Counted from the first letter of the stretch, positions 38,010 through 47,270 are shown. The stretch is 64,000 nt of DNA from Stenotrophomonas maltophilia R551-3 (GCF_000020665.1 NC_011071.1:1-64000), one strand, 5' to 3'. The notes: generated from the letters alone by a model not told the origin. Numbers and translations are program-made.

Positions 38010-38903
38010 TTACACGTCGCCGCCGTCGGCCCAGCCTTCGCCGGTGCCTTTCTGGAACACGCGGTCATCGGCCTGCACTTCGCCCGCCGGTAGATGCGCC
38101 TGATCAGACAGCGCCGCGTAGATCGGGGTGAAGTCCGGTGACGTTGCCTGCATCAGCTGTTCGAAGCTGTCGATGACGAAGTAGGTCTTCTGGAAGGTGT
38201 CGATGCGGTACTTCGTGCGCATGATCCGCTGCAGGTCGAAACCGATGCGGTTGGGCGCGGCCGATTCCAGCGAGTACAGCGATTCGCCCTTCGACGACAC
38301 GATGCCGGCGCCGTAGATGCGCAGGCCGTCGGGCGTATCGATCAGGCCGAACTCCACCGTGTACCAGTACAGGCGGGTCAGGTTCTGCAGTGCGTCCGGG
38401 CCGATCGCGTGGGCTTTGACGCCGCCACGGCCGTACGCCTCCATGTAATTGGCGAACACCGGATTCATCAGCAGCGGCACGTGGCCGAACAGATCGTGGA
38501 ACAGGTCCGGTTCGGCGATGTAGTCGATCTGGTCCGGACGACGGATCCACCAGGTCACCGGGAAACGACGGTTGGCCAGGTGGTCGAAGAAATCCAGTTC
38601 CGGCAACAGGCCTTCGACACCGACCAGGGTCCAGCCGGTGGCGGCACCGAGCACTTCGTTGAGCTGGTCGAAGCGCGGAATCATGTGCGCGCTCATGCCC
38701 ATCTCGTCCTGCGCATCCAGGAATTCCTGGCAGGCACGGCCGACCAGCAGCTCGCGCTGGCGCTGGTACAGCGTGCTCCAGGTGGCGTGGTCGTCGGCGG
38801 TATAGGTGTCCCACGGCTGCTCGACGAGCGCGGTGGTATACACCGGCACGTAGCCCTTGTCGGTCTGCTGGTGTTCGACGCGGCGGGGCTGGGCGAGGTC
38901 CAT
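38010..38903 (-). CDS. phhA: Phenylalanine 4-monooxygenase
   Basis: Hydroxylates phenylalanine to tyrosine with a tetrahydropterin and non-heme iron. The 297-residue bacterial enzyme shows the pterin- and iron-binding core: EPDLFHDLFGHVPLL with the two histidine ligands and YWYTVEFGL with the glutamate ligand. The closing FVIDSFEQLMQAT region is also standard. Divergent from an Lrp/AsnC-type regulator with 125 bases between them, a classic layout for a regulator and its target. Confidence 0.95.
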   Translation of the reverse strand: MDLAQPRRVEHQQTDKGYVPVYTTALVEQPWDTYTADDHATWSTLYQRQRELLVGRACQEFLDAQDEMGMSAHMIPRFDQLNEVLGAATGWTLVGVEGLLPELDFFDHLANRRFPVTWWIRRPDQIDYIAEPDLFHDLFGHVPLLMNPVFANYMEAYGRGGVKAHAIGPDALQNLTRLYWYTVEFGLIDTPDGLRIYGAGIVSSKGESLYSLESAAPNRIGFDLQRIMRTKYRIDTFQKTYFVIDSFEQLMQATSPDFTPIYAALSDQAHLPAGEVQADDRVFQKGTGEGWADGGDV

Positions 38904-38949
38904 GGGGCACTCCTTGACGGGATACCCACGATGCTAGGGCAGGGCGCGC

Positions 38950-39027
38950 GCAACAGGGTTGCAAAAGTTGCGTCGATTGGCCTTGTTGGCGCAATATCCT
39001 TGCGTACTCACCATGTTGCGGGGCAAC
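38950..39027. promoter_or_regulatory. Candidate Lrp-type operators between phhA and the regulator gene
   Basis: Two 13-base palindromes with a 3-base spacer lie in the divergent gap: GCAACAGGGTTGC at 38950-38962 and GTTGCGGGGCAAC at 39015-39027. The second ends one base before the ATG of the regulator gene and covers the usual ribosome-binding position. TTGCAAAAGTTGCG between them is a third related half-site pair. They are candidates for binding by the adjacent regulator. Confidence 0.55.
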
Positions 39028-39028
39028 A

Positions 39029-39514
39029 ATGGCCGGAGAAGTCCAGTTCGATCGCACGGATATACGTCTGCTGGCTGAAATCCAGCGGGATGGACGCGCC
39101 ACCAACGCCGAGCTGGCAACACGGGTGAATCTCTCGCCCTCGGCCTGCCTGCGGCGCCTGCAGCGGCTGGAAAGCGAGGGCGTGATCGTCGGCTATGGCG
39201 CGCGGCTGGAACCAAGGCAGCTGCGCCTGGGCCTGCAGGCGTTCGTGCGCGTGCAGCTGGAGAAGCACGACCAGGCCGCGATTGGCCACTTCGTCGACAG
39301 CGTGCAGGCCTGGGATGAGGTGGTGGCCTGCCATGCACTGACCGGCGACATGGACTACCTGCTGCACGTCTACGTGCGCGATCTGGAGCATTTTTCGCAT
39401 TTCCTGCTGGACCGGCTGCTCAATGCTGGCGGCGTTGCCGATGCCAATTCCAGCTTCGTGCTGCGCACGGTAAAGGGTTTCCAGGCGTTGCCGTTGTCGC
39501 AGCTGGAGTCGTGA
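39029..39514 (+). CDS. Lrp/AsnC-family regulator, probable control of phhA
   Basis: A 161-residue regulator with an N-terminal winged helix-turn-helix (DIRLLAEIQRDGR, NLSPSACLRRLQRLE) and a C-terminal RAM ligand-binding domain (GLQAFVRVQL, CHALTGDMDYLLHVYV). By layout it is likely an activator of phhA that responds to phenylalanine or tyrosine, as PhhR-like or Lrp-like regulators do in other bacteria; this is inference. The ATG has no clear Shine-Dalgarno of its own because a GTTGCGGGGCAAC palindrome takes up that space. Confidence 0.92.
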   Translation: MAGEVQFDRTDIRLLAEIQRDGRATNAELATRVNLSPSACLRRLQRLESEGVIVGYGARLEPRQLRLGLQAFVRVQLEKHDQAAIGHFVDSVQAWDEVVACHALTGDMDYLLHVYVRDLEHFSHFLLDRLLNAGGVADANSSFVLRTVKGFQALPLSQLES

Positions 39515-39661
39515 TCATCTGGCGGATGTGGGAGAGCGTGACTTGCTTTGCATCCTGGATGATACGAGGCATTTTCCTACGATGAGACGAATGAACCTCT
39601 GACAGAGTGACGCAATCGGCCTTCCTAGAATCACTGGACAACCCTGTCCGGAGAGATCGAC

Positions 39662-40405
39662 ATGAAAGTCTGCCTTGCTCCTGTCATTGCCCTGCTTGCT
39701 GCTGCCCTGATGCCGGCCGCTGCAGGAGCTTCCCCCCAGACCGCCAACGCCCAACCTTTGGCGTTGAGTTGCGGCGCCACCGAATTCGTCGGCATGACCA
39801 GCAACTCGTCAACGCTGGCCAAGCGCCAATGCAACGGTGGCTATGTCTATGGGATCGGTGTTTCAGTCAACGAAGCCGTGGAGAATCTCAACGGCTTCAT
39901 GGCAGTGCTGCAGGCCGGCGTGAGCTGCAGTGCGAATGCCAGCAGCATCGTCAGTGGTGCTTACGGCAAAGGTGTTTTCGCCCAGTTCGTCTGCAACGGC
40001 TGGCCGATAGCCGGTGTAGGCAACTCACCCACCACTGCGGCGCGCAACTCGCTGGCCATCGCTACGGAAATGGCGGCCACGGGTACCCATTGCGCCGCGC
40101 CACTGAATGGTTCGTACTATCCAGAAGCCTGGGGATTCCGTTTCCGCTACGACTGCGGCAACACACAGACCCTGAAGAGCTGGTCCATCGCTGGGCTCGG
40201 CGCCAGCGTCGATGACGCCAACGTCATCGCCATGCGCCTGATGCGCTATACGACAGCTGCGGGCCAGAGCTGCGACTTCGAGAGGGCTGAAATCAATGGC
40301 GTCATTCTGAAGGCCACGCTGGTCTGCAATGGCTCATACATCCAGGGCTACGGCAGTTCGGTCACCGCCGCGGCCAACGATGCACTGGCCCAGATCGGTG
40401 CCTGA
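39662..40405 (+). CDS. Secreted cysteine-rich protein with four internal repeats
   Basis: A 247-residue protein with a signal peptide ending near residue 23 (AAAGAS). The mature part consists of four roughly 50-60 residue units in which a CNG- or CG-containing strand is followed by a G(I/V/L)G(x)SV turn and a helix with A/N residues (for example RQCNGGYVYGIGVSVNEAVEN, noted here as residues about 54-74, and VCNGSYIQGYGSSVTAAAND at the end). Paired cysteines suggest disulfides in the periplasm or outside. No family is recognised. Confidence 0.75.
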   Translation: MKVCLAPVIALLAAALMPAAAGASPQTANAQPLALSCGATEFVGMTSNSSTLAKRQCNGGYVYGIGVSVNEAVENLNGFMAVLQAGVSCSANASSIVSGAYGKGVFAQFVCNGWPIAGVGNSPTTAARNSLAIATEMAATGTHCAAPLNGSYYPEAWGFRFRYDCGNTQTLKSWSIAGLGASVDDANVIAMRLMRYTTAAGQSCDFERAEINGVILKATLVCNGSYIQGYGSSVTAAANDALAQIGA

Positions 40406-40425
40406 TCTGTTGTGAGGCCATCGAG

Positions 40426-40450
40426 GGCGACCCGCTTCGTGCGGGTCGCC
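40426..40450. terminator. Hairpin between convergent genes
   Basis: GGCGACCCGC and GCGGGTCGCC pair perfectly around TTCGT, directly before the end of the patatin-like gene on the other strand. No long T-run follows, so strength is uncertain. Confidence 0.5.
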
Positions 40451-40451
40451 T

Positions 40452-41444
40452 TCAGCACTTGTCCTTGCGGCCCATCAGCTTGCCCAGGCGCGAGGCTTCC
40501 TCGCACTTCGGCGCGGCCACCGGTGCCGGTGCGGCCGCCGCGGCGCGTGCGCGCTGCAGCTGCTGGATCTTCGCGCGGATCTGCGGCATGGCTGCCATCG
40601 CGGCCTTTTCGCCTTCCAGGATCGCGGTGCCACGCTGGCTGAAATCGGCGGCACCGATGTCCAGTACCTTCGGGCGGATGACGATGTCGGCGCGCGCCAG
40701 TTCCTGCTCGCCCAGCCGCTGGCCCATGATCGAGATGGACTGGTTGACGATGCCCAGCATGTCCGTCGGCGCCTTGCCGCTGGCTTTGCTGGAGATGTCC
40801 ACGGCAATCACGAAGTCGGCGCCTAGCTGGCGCGCGGCGTCCACCGGCACCGGACTGACCACGCCGCCATCGATGTAGTTGCGGCCACCGATCTTCACCG
40901 GTTCGAACACACCGGGGATGCTGCTCGACGCGCGTACCGCCTGGCCGACGTTGCCGCGCACGAAGATCGCGCGCTCACCGGTTTCCAGCTGGGTGGCGAC
41001 GGCGGCGAACGGCTTCTTCAGGCGCTCGGCCGAACGGTTGGCCACCTGTTCGTTGACGTAGTCCTGCAGCTTCTGGCCCTGCACCAGACCACCGGAGAAC
41101 AGGCGCACGTCGCGGATGCTGGCTTCGTCCAGCGCCACCGCCTTGCTCTGCATCTGGAACGCGTCCATGCCGCTGGCGTACAGTGCGCCAACCACGCTGC
41201 CGGCGCTGGTGCCGGACACCACGGCCGGTTCGAAGCCGTTGGCCTCCAGCATCTTGATCACGCCGATGTGCGCGAAGCCCTTGGCTGCGCCACCGCCGAG
41301 GGCGATACCGATCTTCACCGGCTTGGCCTGCGGCACCACGGTTGGTGCCGGCGGCGGTGTGGGGCGGACCGGATCGCCACCGCAGCCGGCCAGCAGGCCG
41401 ACCAGGGCGACGGACAGCAGCATGCGGGGGCGGAACAGGCTCAT
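40452..41444 (-). CDS. Patatin-like phospholipase lipoprotein
   Basis: A 330-residue protein of the patatin/RssA family, acyl-lipid hydrolases with a Ser-Asp dyad. The lipoprotein signal ends in LLAGC (cysteine at about residue 21). Then come the oxyanion-hole motif GIALGGGAAKGFAHIG, the nucleophile motif GTSAGS and the DGG motif (NYIDGGVVSPVP) with the catalytic aspartate. The ATG at 41444 is the one that places the lipobox; the open frame runs upstream through SMAG repeats and is not coding there. It probably acts at the periplasmic face of the envelope. Confidence 0.9.
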   Translation of the reverse strand: MSLFRPRMLLSVALVGLLAGCGGDPVRPTPPPAPTVVPQAKPVKIGIALGGGAAKGFAHIGVIKMLEANGFEPAVVSGTSAGSVVGALYASGMDAFQMQSKAVALDEASIRDVRLFSGGLVQGQKLQDYVNEQVANRSAERLKKPFAAVATQLETGERAIFVRGNVGQAVRASSSIPGVFEPVKIGGRNYIDGGVVSPVPVDAARQLGADFVIAVDISSKASGKAPTDMLGIVNQSISIMGQRLGEQELARADIVIRPKVLDIGAADFSQRGTAILEGEKAAMAAMPQIRAKIQQLQRARAAAAAPAPVAAPKCEEASRLGKLMGRKDKC

Positions 41445-41541
41445 CGGCAGTGCGCTCGCGGCGCCGGAATCAGGAAAGGGCGCCAGCATACCGAAGCCGT
41501 GGCGGGCCGGGCAGGGTGGGAAACATCGCCCATTCATAAAG

Positions 41542-41719
41542 GTAGTGCCGGCCGCTGGCCGGCAACCATTGGGAAACTGGCAACGGTCCATGAGGCTGCC
41601 GGCCAGCGGCCGGCACGACCGGGATGCTCGCCAAGGTTCATGGGGCTGCCGGCCAGCGGCCGGCACTACCGGGATGCTCGCCAAGGTTCATGAGGCTGCC
41701 GGCCAGCGGCCGGCACTAC
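41542..41719. repeat. Tandem array of SMAG/REP elements
   Basis: It starts with GTAGTGCCGGCCGCTGGCCG and continues with three inverse units ending in GCCGGCCAGCGGCCGGCAC; the last two end with CTAC, the first reads CGAC. The spacer GGGATGCTCGCCAAGGTTCA is repeated exactly. Unit period is about 60 bases. It lies between the patatin and AIM24 genes. Confidence 0.9.
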
Positions 41720-41728
41720 TGGAGGCGG

Positions 41729-42745
41729 TCAGAACCGGTTGTCGCCGTCCAGCATCCGGCCCAGGCCGCCCAGCACCGAGCCTTCGCCGCGGTTCTGGCC
41801 ACCGCCCTGGGGCGCGGCCATCCACATGCGGCCGGCCAGGCGCGAGAACGGCAGTGACTGCAGCCAGACCTTGCCCGGGCCAGTCAGCGTGGCCAGGAAC
41901 ACGCCTTCGCCACCGAACAGCATGCTCTTGATGCCGGCGACCCGGCGCACATCCATGTCCACGGTGGGGTGGTAGGCCACCACGCAGCCGGTATCCACAT
42001 CCAGCCGCTCACCGGCCGCCAGCTCGCGCTCCACCACGCAGCCACCGGCGTGGATGAACACCCAGCCGTCGCCTTCCAGCTTCTGCATGATGAAACCTTC
42101 GCCTCCGAACAGGCCGGTCATGATCTTGCGCTGGAACTGCACGCCGATCTGCACGCCGCGTGCGCCGGCCAGGAAGCTGTCCTTCTGGCAGATCAGGCGG
42201 CCGCCATGCTGGTCCAGCTTCATTGCCAGCACGGTGCCGGGGTAGGGCGCGGCGAAGGCGACCTTGCCCTTGCCGTGGCCGCTCTGGGTGTAGACGGTGG
42301 CGAACAGGCTCTCGCCGGTCAGCACGCGCTTGCCGGCGGCCATCACCTTGCCCATCAAGCCGCCGCCCTGGTCGCCGGTGGCGGCACCGAATACGGTGTC
42401 CATCTGCACCGTTGCGTCCTTGAACATCAGTGCGCCGGCCTCGGCAATGGCGCTCTCGCCGGGATCAAGCTCGATCTCCACGAACTGCATTTCATGGCCG
42501 ACGATGCGGAACTCGATGTCGTCGGCGCGGCCGCTGGCCGTGGCGGGGACCGGCGGTGGGGTGTTCGGCATGCCCGGGGCCGCGGACTGCAGTTCGGGCA
42601 CCTCGGCAATCGAGGTCCACCCGCTCATGCCCTGGCACCAGGCCAGGGCGCGCGGGTTGGCCTGCGCATAACGGCGCGCGGCCTCGTCATCAAGCGGGCC
42701 GATACGCTCGGCCTGGGCGAAGGCATGGAAGTACCACTGGGTCAT
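41729..42745 (-). CDS. AIM24/TIGR00266-family protein with N-terminal GYF-like domain
   Basis: A 338-residue protein. The first 50 residues (MTQWYFHAFAQAERIGPLDD, ending ..WTSIAEVPEL) look like the GYF_2-type module that reads WYxxxxxxxxGPxxxxx. A linker rich in proline follows, then the AIM24 (TIGR00266) beta-rich domain with repeated GG motifs (GGEGFIMQKLEGDGWVFIHAGG). Function of bacterial AIM24 proteins is not established. The ATG at 42745 is used because it opens with the module. Confidence 0.82.
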   Translation of the reverse strand: MTQWYFHAFAQAERIGPLDDEAARRYAQANPRALAWCQGMSGWTSIAEVPELQSAAPGMPNTPPPVPATASGRADDIEFRIVGHEMQFVEIELDPGESAIAEAGALMFKDATVQMDTVFGAATGDQGGGLMGKVMAAGKRVLTGESLFATVYTQSGHGKGKVAFAAPYPGTVLAMKLDQHGGRLICQKDSFLAGARGVQIGVQFQRKIMTGLFGGEGFIMQKLEGDGWVFIHAGGCVVERELAAGERLDVDTGCVVAYHPTVDMDVRRVAGIKSMLFGGEGVFLATLTGPGKVWLQSLPFSRLAGRMWMAAPQGGGQNRGEGSVLGGLGRMLDGDNRF

Positions 42746-42904
42746 CGCGGCGGCTCTGCAGGGCTGGAAAACCCCGAGTCTAGCGAGGGCGCGGGGGCCG
42801 GGGCGACGCGGCCATGAACGGCCGGCATTTGCGGGGCAGGTGCTGTATTGCAACAATTATCTGGTAGCGCCGTTTTACCACCCCTCCAAACACAGCCTAC
42901 CGCC

Positions 42905-45178
42905 ATGTCTCCGACCCGCACTTCCCGTGGCCGCCTTCCGGTCGCGCGCCCCCTCGTTGCCGCTCTTTCCGCCCTGTTGCCGCTGGTAGCAGCCGCCCAG
43001 GAAACTCCCGCCGCCAAGGATCCGGTTGCCCTCGACGCCCTGCAGGTGACCGCGCAGCGCCGTGTCGAGAACGCCAAGGACGTGCCGGTTGCGATCAGCG
43101 CGATCCAGGGCGAGAAGCTCGATGTGCTGGGTTCGGCGGGCGACGACATCCGCTTCCTGGCCGCGCGCGTGCCCAGCCTCAACATCGAGTCGTCCTACGG
43201 CCGTGCCTTCCCGCGCTTCTACATCCGTGGCCTTGGCAACACCGATTTCGACCTCAATGCGTCGCAGCCGGTGTCGCTGGTGTACGACGACGTGGTGCAG
43301 GAAAGCCCGCTGCTGAAGGGCTTCCCGCTGTTCGACCTGGCCAATGTGGAAGTGCTGCGCGGCCCGCAGGGCACGCTGTTCGGCCGCAACACTCCGGCCG
43401 GCGTGGTCAAGTTCGATTCGGCGCGCCCGTCGCAGGATGCCGACGGCTACGTGCGCGTGGGCTATGGCAGCTACAACAGCTGGAACGTTCAGGGCGCCTA
43501 CGGCGGCCCATTGACCGATCGCTGGTCGGCGCGCGTGTCGGCCATCTACCAGCGCCGTGACGACTGGGTCGACAACACCCGTGCCGGCGCGCCCAACAGC
43601 GGTTTCGAAGGCTATGACGAAGCCGCCGGCCGCGTGCAGTTCCTGTACGAAGGCGACGACTTCGAAGCGCTGTTCAACCTGCACAAGCGCAAGCTCAACG
43701 GCACCGCTCGCCTGTTCCGCGCCAACATCATCGAAAAGGGTGGCAATTCGCTGGTCGAGAACTTCGACCGCGACAAGGTCGCCAACGACGGCGTCAACTT
43801 CTCCGACCTGAAGACCTGGGGCGGCAGCGCACGCCTGCAGTGGAACCTCGGTTCGGTGACCCTGCATTCGATCACCGGTTATGAAACCGCCGAATCGCTC
43901 AATCGTGGTGACATCGACGGTGGCTACGGCGACGCATCGCTGGGCGCTGGCAACTATGGGCCGGGCTTCATCCCGTTCTCATCGGAGTCGGCCGACGGCC
44001 TGCCGCACCATCGCCAGTGGACCCAGGAGTTCCGCGTCGAATCCAACGAATGGGGCCGCTTCGACTGGCAGGCCGGCGTCTTCTATTTCGACGAAGACGT
44101 GACCATCAACAACTTCAACTACAACTCGCTGAAGCCGGGCAACCCGCAGACCGGCCACGTGGTGCAGAACCAGCGCAACAAGGCCTGGGCGGTGTTTGCC
44201 TCGGGTGACTTCGATGTCACCGACCGTTTCAAGCTGCGTGCCGGCGTGCGCTACACCCAGGACAAGAAGGACTTCAACGCCAGCGTGCTGCAGGCCGTCC
44301 TTCCGTTCGGCACCCCGGTCAGTGGCCCGTACCTGGCCAACACCGACGTCAACGACGTCAGCTGGGATGTCAGCGGCGTGTACAAGCTGACCGACAACGT
44401 GAATGCCTACGCCCGCGTGGCCAAGGGCTTCCGCGCGCCGTCGATCCAGGGCCGCCTGGCCTTCGCGCCGGGCCTGTCGCAGGCCGATTCGGAGAAGGTG
44501 ATCTCGTATGAGGCCGGCATCAAGGCCGACCTGTTCGAGCGCCGCGCGCGCCTGGGCCTGAGCGTCTTCCGCTACAACGTTGACGGCCAGCAGTTGATCG
44601 CCGTGGGCGGCACCAACAACACCGCCACCCTGCTCAACGCCGACAAGACCATCGGCCAGGGCGTGGAGCTGGACCTGGAAGCCTATCTGGCCGACAACGT
44701 GCTGCTGACCTTCGGCAGCAGCTACAACGACACCGAGATCAAGGACAAGGATCTGGCGGTAGCGATCTGCGGCGGTGGCTGCACCATCAACGACCCGACC
44801 ACCGTCATCAACGGTGGCACCTACGCACTGGTCAACGGCAACCCGCTGCCGCAGGCGCCGAAGTGGATCCACAACGCGACCCTGCGCGTCGGCTTCCCGC
44901 TCAGCGATGGCAGCGAGCTGTATGCCTACACCGATTGGGCCTACCGCAGCGCGGTGAACTTCTTCATCTACGAGTCGCCGGAATTCCGCGGCCGTAGTTC
45001 GCTGGAAGGCGGCCTGCGCCTGGGCTACAACTGGGATTACGGTCAGTACGATGTGGCGGTGTTCGGCCGCAACCTGACCAACCAGACCCGCGTGGTCGGC
45101 GCGATCGACTTCAACAACCTGACCGGCTTCCTCAACGAGCCGCGTACCTGGGGCGTGGAGTTCACCGCGAAGTTCTGA
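42905..45178 (+). CDS. TonB-dependent outer-membrane receptor
   Basis: A 757-residue receptor. Signal peptide to about residue 31 (VAAAQE), TonB-box region LDALQVTAQRRVENAKDVPV, plug domain with RFYIRGLGNTDFDLNASQPV, VYDDVVQE and VEVLRGPQGTLFGRNTPAG, then a barrel ending in GVEFTAKF with the terminal phenylalanine needed for outer-membrane insertion. The plug type matches the broad group of Caulobacter/Xanthomonas receptors for carbohydrates or siderophores; the ligand is unknown. The ATG at 42905 is preferred to one 19 codons upstream. Confidence 0.92.
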   Translation: MSPTRTSRGRLPVARPLVAALSALLPLVAAAQETPAAKDPVALDALQVTAQRRVENAKDVPVAISAIQGEKLDVLGSAGDDIRFLAARVPSLNIESSYGRAFPRFYIRGLGNTDFDLNASQPVSLVYDDVVQESPLLKGFPLFDLANVEVLRGPQGTLFGRNTPAGVVKFDSARPSQDADGYVRVGYGSYNSWNVQGAYGGPLTDRWSARVSAIYQRRDDWVDNTRAGAPNSGFEGYDEAAGRVQFLYEGDDFEALFNLHKRKLNGTARLFRANIIEKGGNSLVENFDRDKVANDGVNFSDLKTWGGSARLQWNLGSVTLHSITGYETAESLNRGDIDGGYGDASLGAGNYGPGFIPFSSESADGLPHHRQWTQEFRVESNEWGRFDWQAGVFYFDEDVTINNFNYNSLKPGNPQTGHVVQNQRNKAWAVFASGDFDVTDRFKLRAGVRYTQDKKDFNASVLQAVLPFGTPVSGPYLANTDVNDVSWDVSGVYKLTDNVNAYARVAKGFRAPSIQGRLAFAPGLSQADSEKVISYEAGIKADLFERRARLGLSVFRYNVDGQQLIAVGGTNNTATLLNADKTIGQGVELDLEAYLADNVLLTFGSSYNDTEIKDKDLAVAICGGGCTINDPTTVINGGTYALVNGNPLPQAPKWIHNATLRVGFPLSDGSELYAYTDWAYRSAVNFFIYESPEFRGRSSLEGGLRLGYNWDYGQYDVAVFGRNLTNQTRVVGAIDFNNLTGFLNEPRTWGVEFTAKF

Positions 45179-45203
45179 TGCGGTTGATGGCGTGATGCAA
45201 TGA

Positions 45204-45236
45204 AGAAGGGCCGGCGCAATGCCGGCCCTTCTGTTT
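45204..45236 (+). terminator. Terminator after the TonB-dependent receptor
   Basis: AGAAGGGCCGGC and GCCGGCCCTTCT pair perfectly around a 5-base loop, 25 bases after the stop codon, followed by a modest T-rich stretch. Confidence 0.75.
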
Positions 45237-45247
45237 CACACCCACCG

Positions 45248-45271
45248 GTAGTGCCGGCCGCTGGCCGGCAA
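45248..45271. repeat. Single SMAG/REP element
   Basis: GTAGTGCCGGCCGCTGGCCG followed by GCA, between two convergent genes. Confidence 0.85.
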
Positions 45272-45290
45272 CAATTGAACCGCCAGGCGC

Positions 45291-46130
45291 TTACAGCGCG
45301 CTCTGCGGGCGCACCTTCAGCACCGCATTCTCGGTGGTGCAATCGCGGCTGGAATGCAGGCCGGCCTTGCGCGCGGCAGCGATCTCCTTGCGTGCGGCCA
45401 GCAGGTCCTTGTTGAACGCGGCGTTGTCGTGCAGGCGGGCCACGGCGGCGGCGCCCATGAAGCGGCCTTCGAGGATGTCGCTCTGCCAGTGCACGTTGCA
45501 CACCAGGCGGCTCTCGCCGTAGTTGCGGCCGCGTGCCTGGATGGCATCGGCGCGATCCGGTGCGATCTCCGACAGGATCAGGGCCCAGGCCCAGCCGATC
45601 GAGGTGTGGCCGGACGGGTACGAGCCGTTCTTGCGCAGGCCTTCTTCGTCCTTCGGCGCGCAGGTCGGCTCACCATTCACCATGAACGGGCGGGGGCGCT
45701 GGTAGTGGTTCTTGGCGGCCTTGGTGGCGGCGCTGGCGTCGATCCGGCTGCGCTCCAACAGGCGGTACAGCGCCGGGGTCTTCACCGCATCGACGTCGAT
45801 GTCGGCGGCACAGGAGAAGTGGTTGGCGCCTTCCGGGAAGCCGAGTTCCGCATCGACACCGGCCTGGGCGAAGCGCGGGCTGCCACGCAGCGCGCGGGCT
45901 TCACGGCTGACCTGTTCGTCGAGGGCGAGGGCGGCCGAACCGGCCACCGGCGGCGCCGGCACCAGGTCGAGGCTGCCCGGTACCGCGCTCTTGTCCAGAT
46001 AGCCCACCGCCTTGGTGGTGATGTTGGCTTCGACGGCAGTCGGCTTGGCGGCGGTGGCGGCACAACCAGCCAGGGCCGCAACGACGGCGAGGCCGAGCAG
46101 CGGGCGGGCAGGGTGGGAAATCAGCGACAT
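45291..46130 (-). CDS. Class A acid phosphatase (PAP2 superfamily) lipoprotein
   Basis: A 279-residue non-specific acid phosphatase. The signal ends in ALAGC, a lipobox, rather than the usual Sec site of PhoN, so the enzyme is probably membrane-anchored in the periplasm. All three PAP2 motifs are visible: KNHYQRPRPF (KxxxxxxRP), GSYPSGHTS (PSGH) and SRLVCNVHWQSD (SRxxxxxHxxxD). The ATG at 46130 (MSLISHPARP) is used; an ATG seven codons upstream is possible. It is convergent with the TonB receptor and stands alone. Confidence 0.9.
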   Translation of the reverse strand: MSLISHPARPLLGLAVVAALAGCAATAAKPTAVEANITTKAVGYLDKSAVPGSLDLVPAPPVAGSAALALDEQVSREARALRGSPRFAQAGVDAELGFPEGANHFSCAADIDVDAVKTPALYRLLERSRIDASAATKAAKNHYQRPRPFMVNGEPTCAPKDEEGLRKNGSYPSGHTSIGWAWALILSEIAPDRADAIQARGRNYGESRLVCNVHWQSDILEGRFMGAAAVARLHDNAAFNKDLLAARKEIAAARKAGLHSSRDCTTENAVLKVRPQSAL

Positions 46131-46391
46131 GGATGGGCTCCGGAGAAAAAACATCGCGCCATGATCGCAGCCCGTATACGACACCGCAGTGGCCATCGGT
46201 CATACGGCCAGACCCGGCATGGTCATCACACGAGATGAAAAACGTCATCGAGTGACGTCAGTCTCCTGAATCCGGGCGCAGCGCACGGACTTTCACGCGG
46301 CCGCGCCGCGAGCATCGGCACAACGGCAAGCATCAGGGGCCGTCCAGTTCCAGCCGGGTCGGGGGGATCCGTTGACAGAGGGAGAGAAGCG

Positions 46392-47270
46392 ATGCGCAGC
46401 ACCGCAACAGGAAGTACCGTCCTGGCCCTGCTCCTCGGGCTGGCAGCCGCGCCGGCACAGGCGGCCGACGTGGTCGGCGTGGCCTTCGTGCATGGCACCG
46501 GCGCACAGACCAACGCCACCCAGGACTACTGGCAGCCGGCGATCATCGACACCGTGCGCCAGGGCCTGCCGAACAGCAGCAACTACGTCGTCATCAACTG
46601 CGACTTCACCCAGTACATGTGGAAGCCGGAAGCCGCCGGCTGCCTGGCCAACCAGCTGACCGGCTTCATCGACAGCCGTGGCATCACCCAGCTGGTGGTG
46701 ATCACCCACTCAAACGGCGGCAACGTGATGCGCTGGATCCTGTCCAACCCGACCTATGACAGCCGCTATCCGAAGATCATCCGCACGGTGCGCAAGGTCA
46801 ACGCGCTGGCGCCGTCTTCGGCCGGCACGCCGCTGGCCGATGCGGTGCTCAACGGCAACACCTTCGAAACCTCGCTCGGCTGGTTGCTGGGCTACAAGAA
46901 CGACGCGGTGCGCCAGCAGCAGGTGGCGAGCATGGCCACCTACAACGCGCAGAACCTGTACGGCACCGCCGGCCGTCCCGCCCTGCCCAAGCCGTTCCGC
47001 GCGGTGGTCGGCAGCGACGTGGAGTCGGCGGTGTGGGACAGCAACAGCTACTGCGGTGGCTATGCCGCCAACGTCGGCCTGGAGTTCACCCAGAACTGGC
47101 TGTCCTCCTGCTCCGATGGCTTCCTGGAGTGCAGCAGCCAGAAGGCCGCCGGCACCACCTGGTTCACCGACAAGCAGCGCACCAAGGATGCCGAGCCGCT
47201 CAGCCACAACCAGAGCCGCCGCGAGTGCTTCGGCCTCGGCACCCTGCTGCGCAACGACCTGACCCAGTGA
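46392..47270 (+). CDS. Secreted alpha/beta-hydrolase, lipase-like
   Basis: A 292-residue protein with a signal peptide ending near residue 24 (AQAAD). FVHGTGAQ early on resembles the oxyanion region of alpha/beta-hydrolases, and VVITHSNGGNVMRW holds the nucleophile elbow GxSxG in the variant form HSNGG. Six or more cysteines in the second half suggest disulfides, as expected outside the cytoplasm. The substrate is unknown. It is followed after 11 bases by the DUF4785-type protein, so the two very likely form an operon. Confidence 0.78.
   Translation: MRSTATGSTVLALLLGLAAAPAQAADVVGVAFVHGTGAQTNATQDYWQPAIIDTVRQGLPNSSNYVVINCDFTQYMWKPEAAGCLANQLTGFIDSRGITQLVVITHSNGGNVMRWILSNPTYDSRYPKIIRTVRKVNALAPSSAGTPLADAVLNGNTFETSLGWLLGYKNDAVRQQQVASMATYNAQNLYGTAGRPALPKPFRAVVGSDVESAVWDSNSYCGGYAANVGLEFTQNWLSSCSDGFLECSSQKAAGTTWFTDKQRTKDAEPLSHNQSRRECFGLGTLLRNDLTQ

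Noticed and set aside
41445..41684. 80-codon extension of the patatin gene
   Set aside because: It is translated SMAG repeat sequence and would bury the lipobox.
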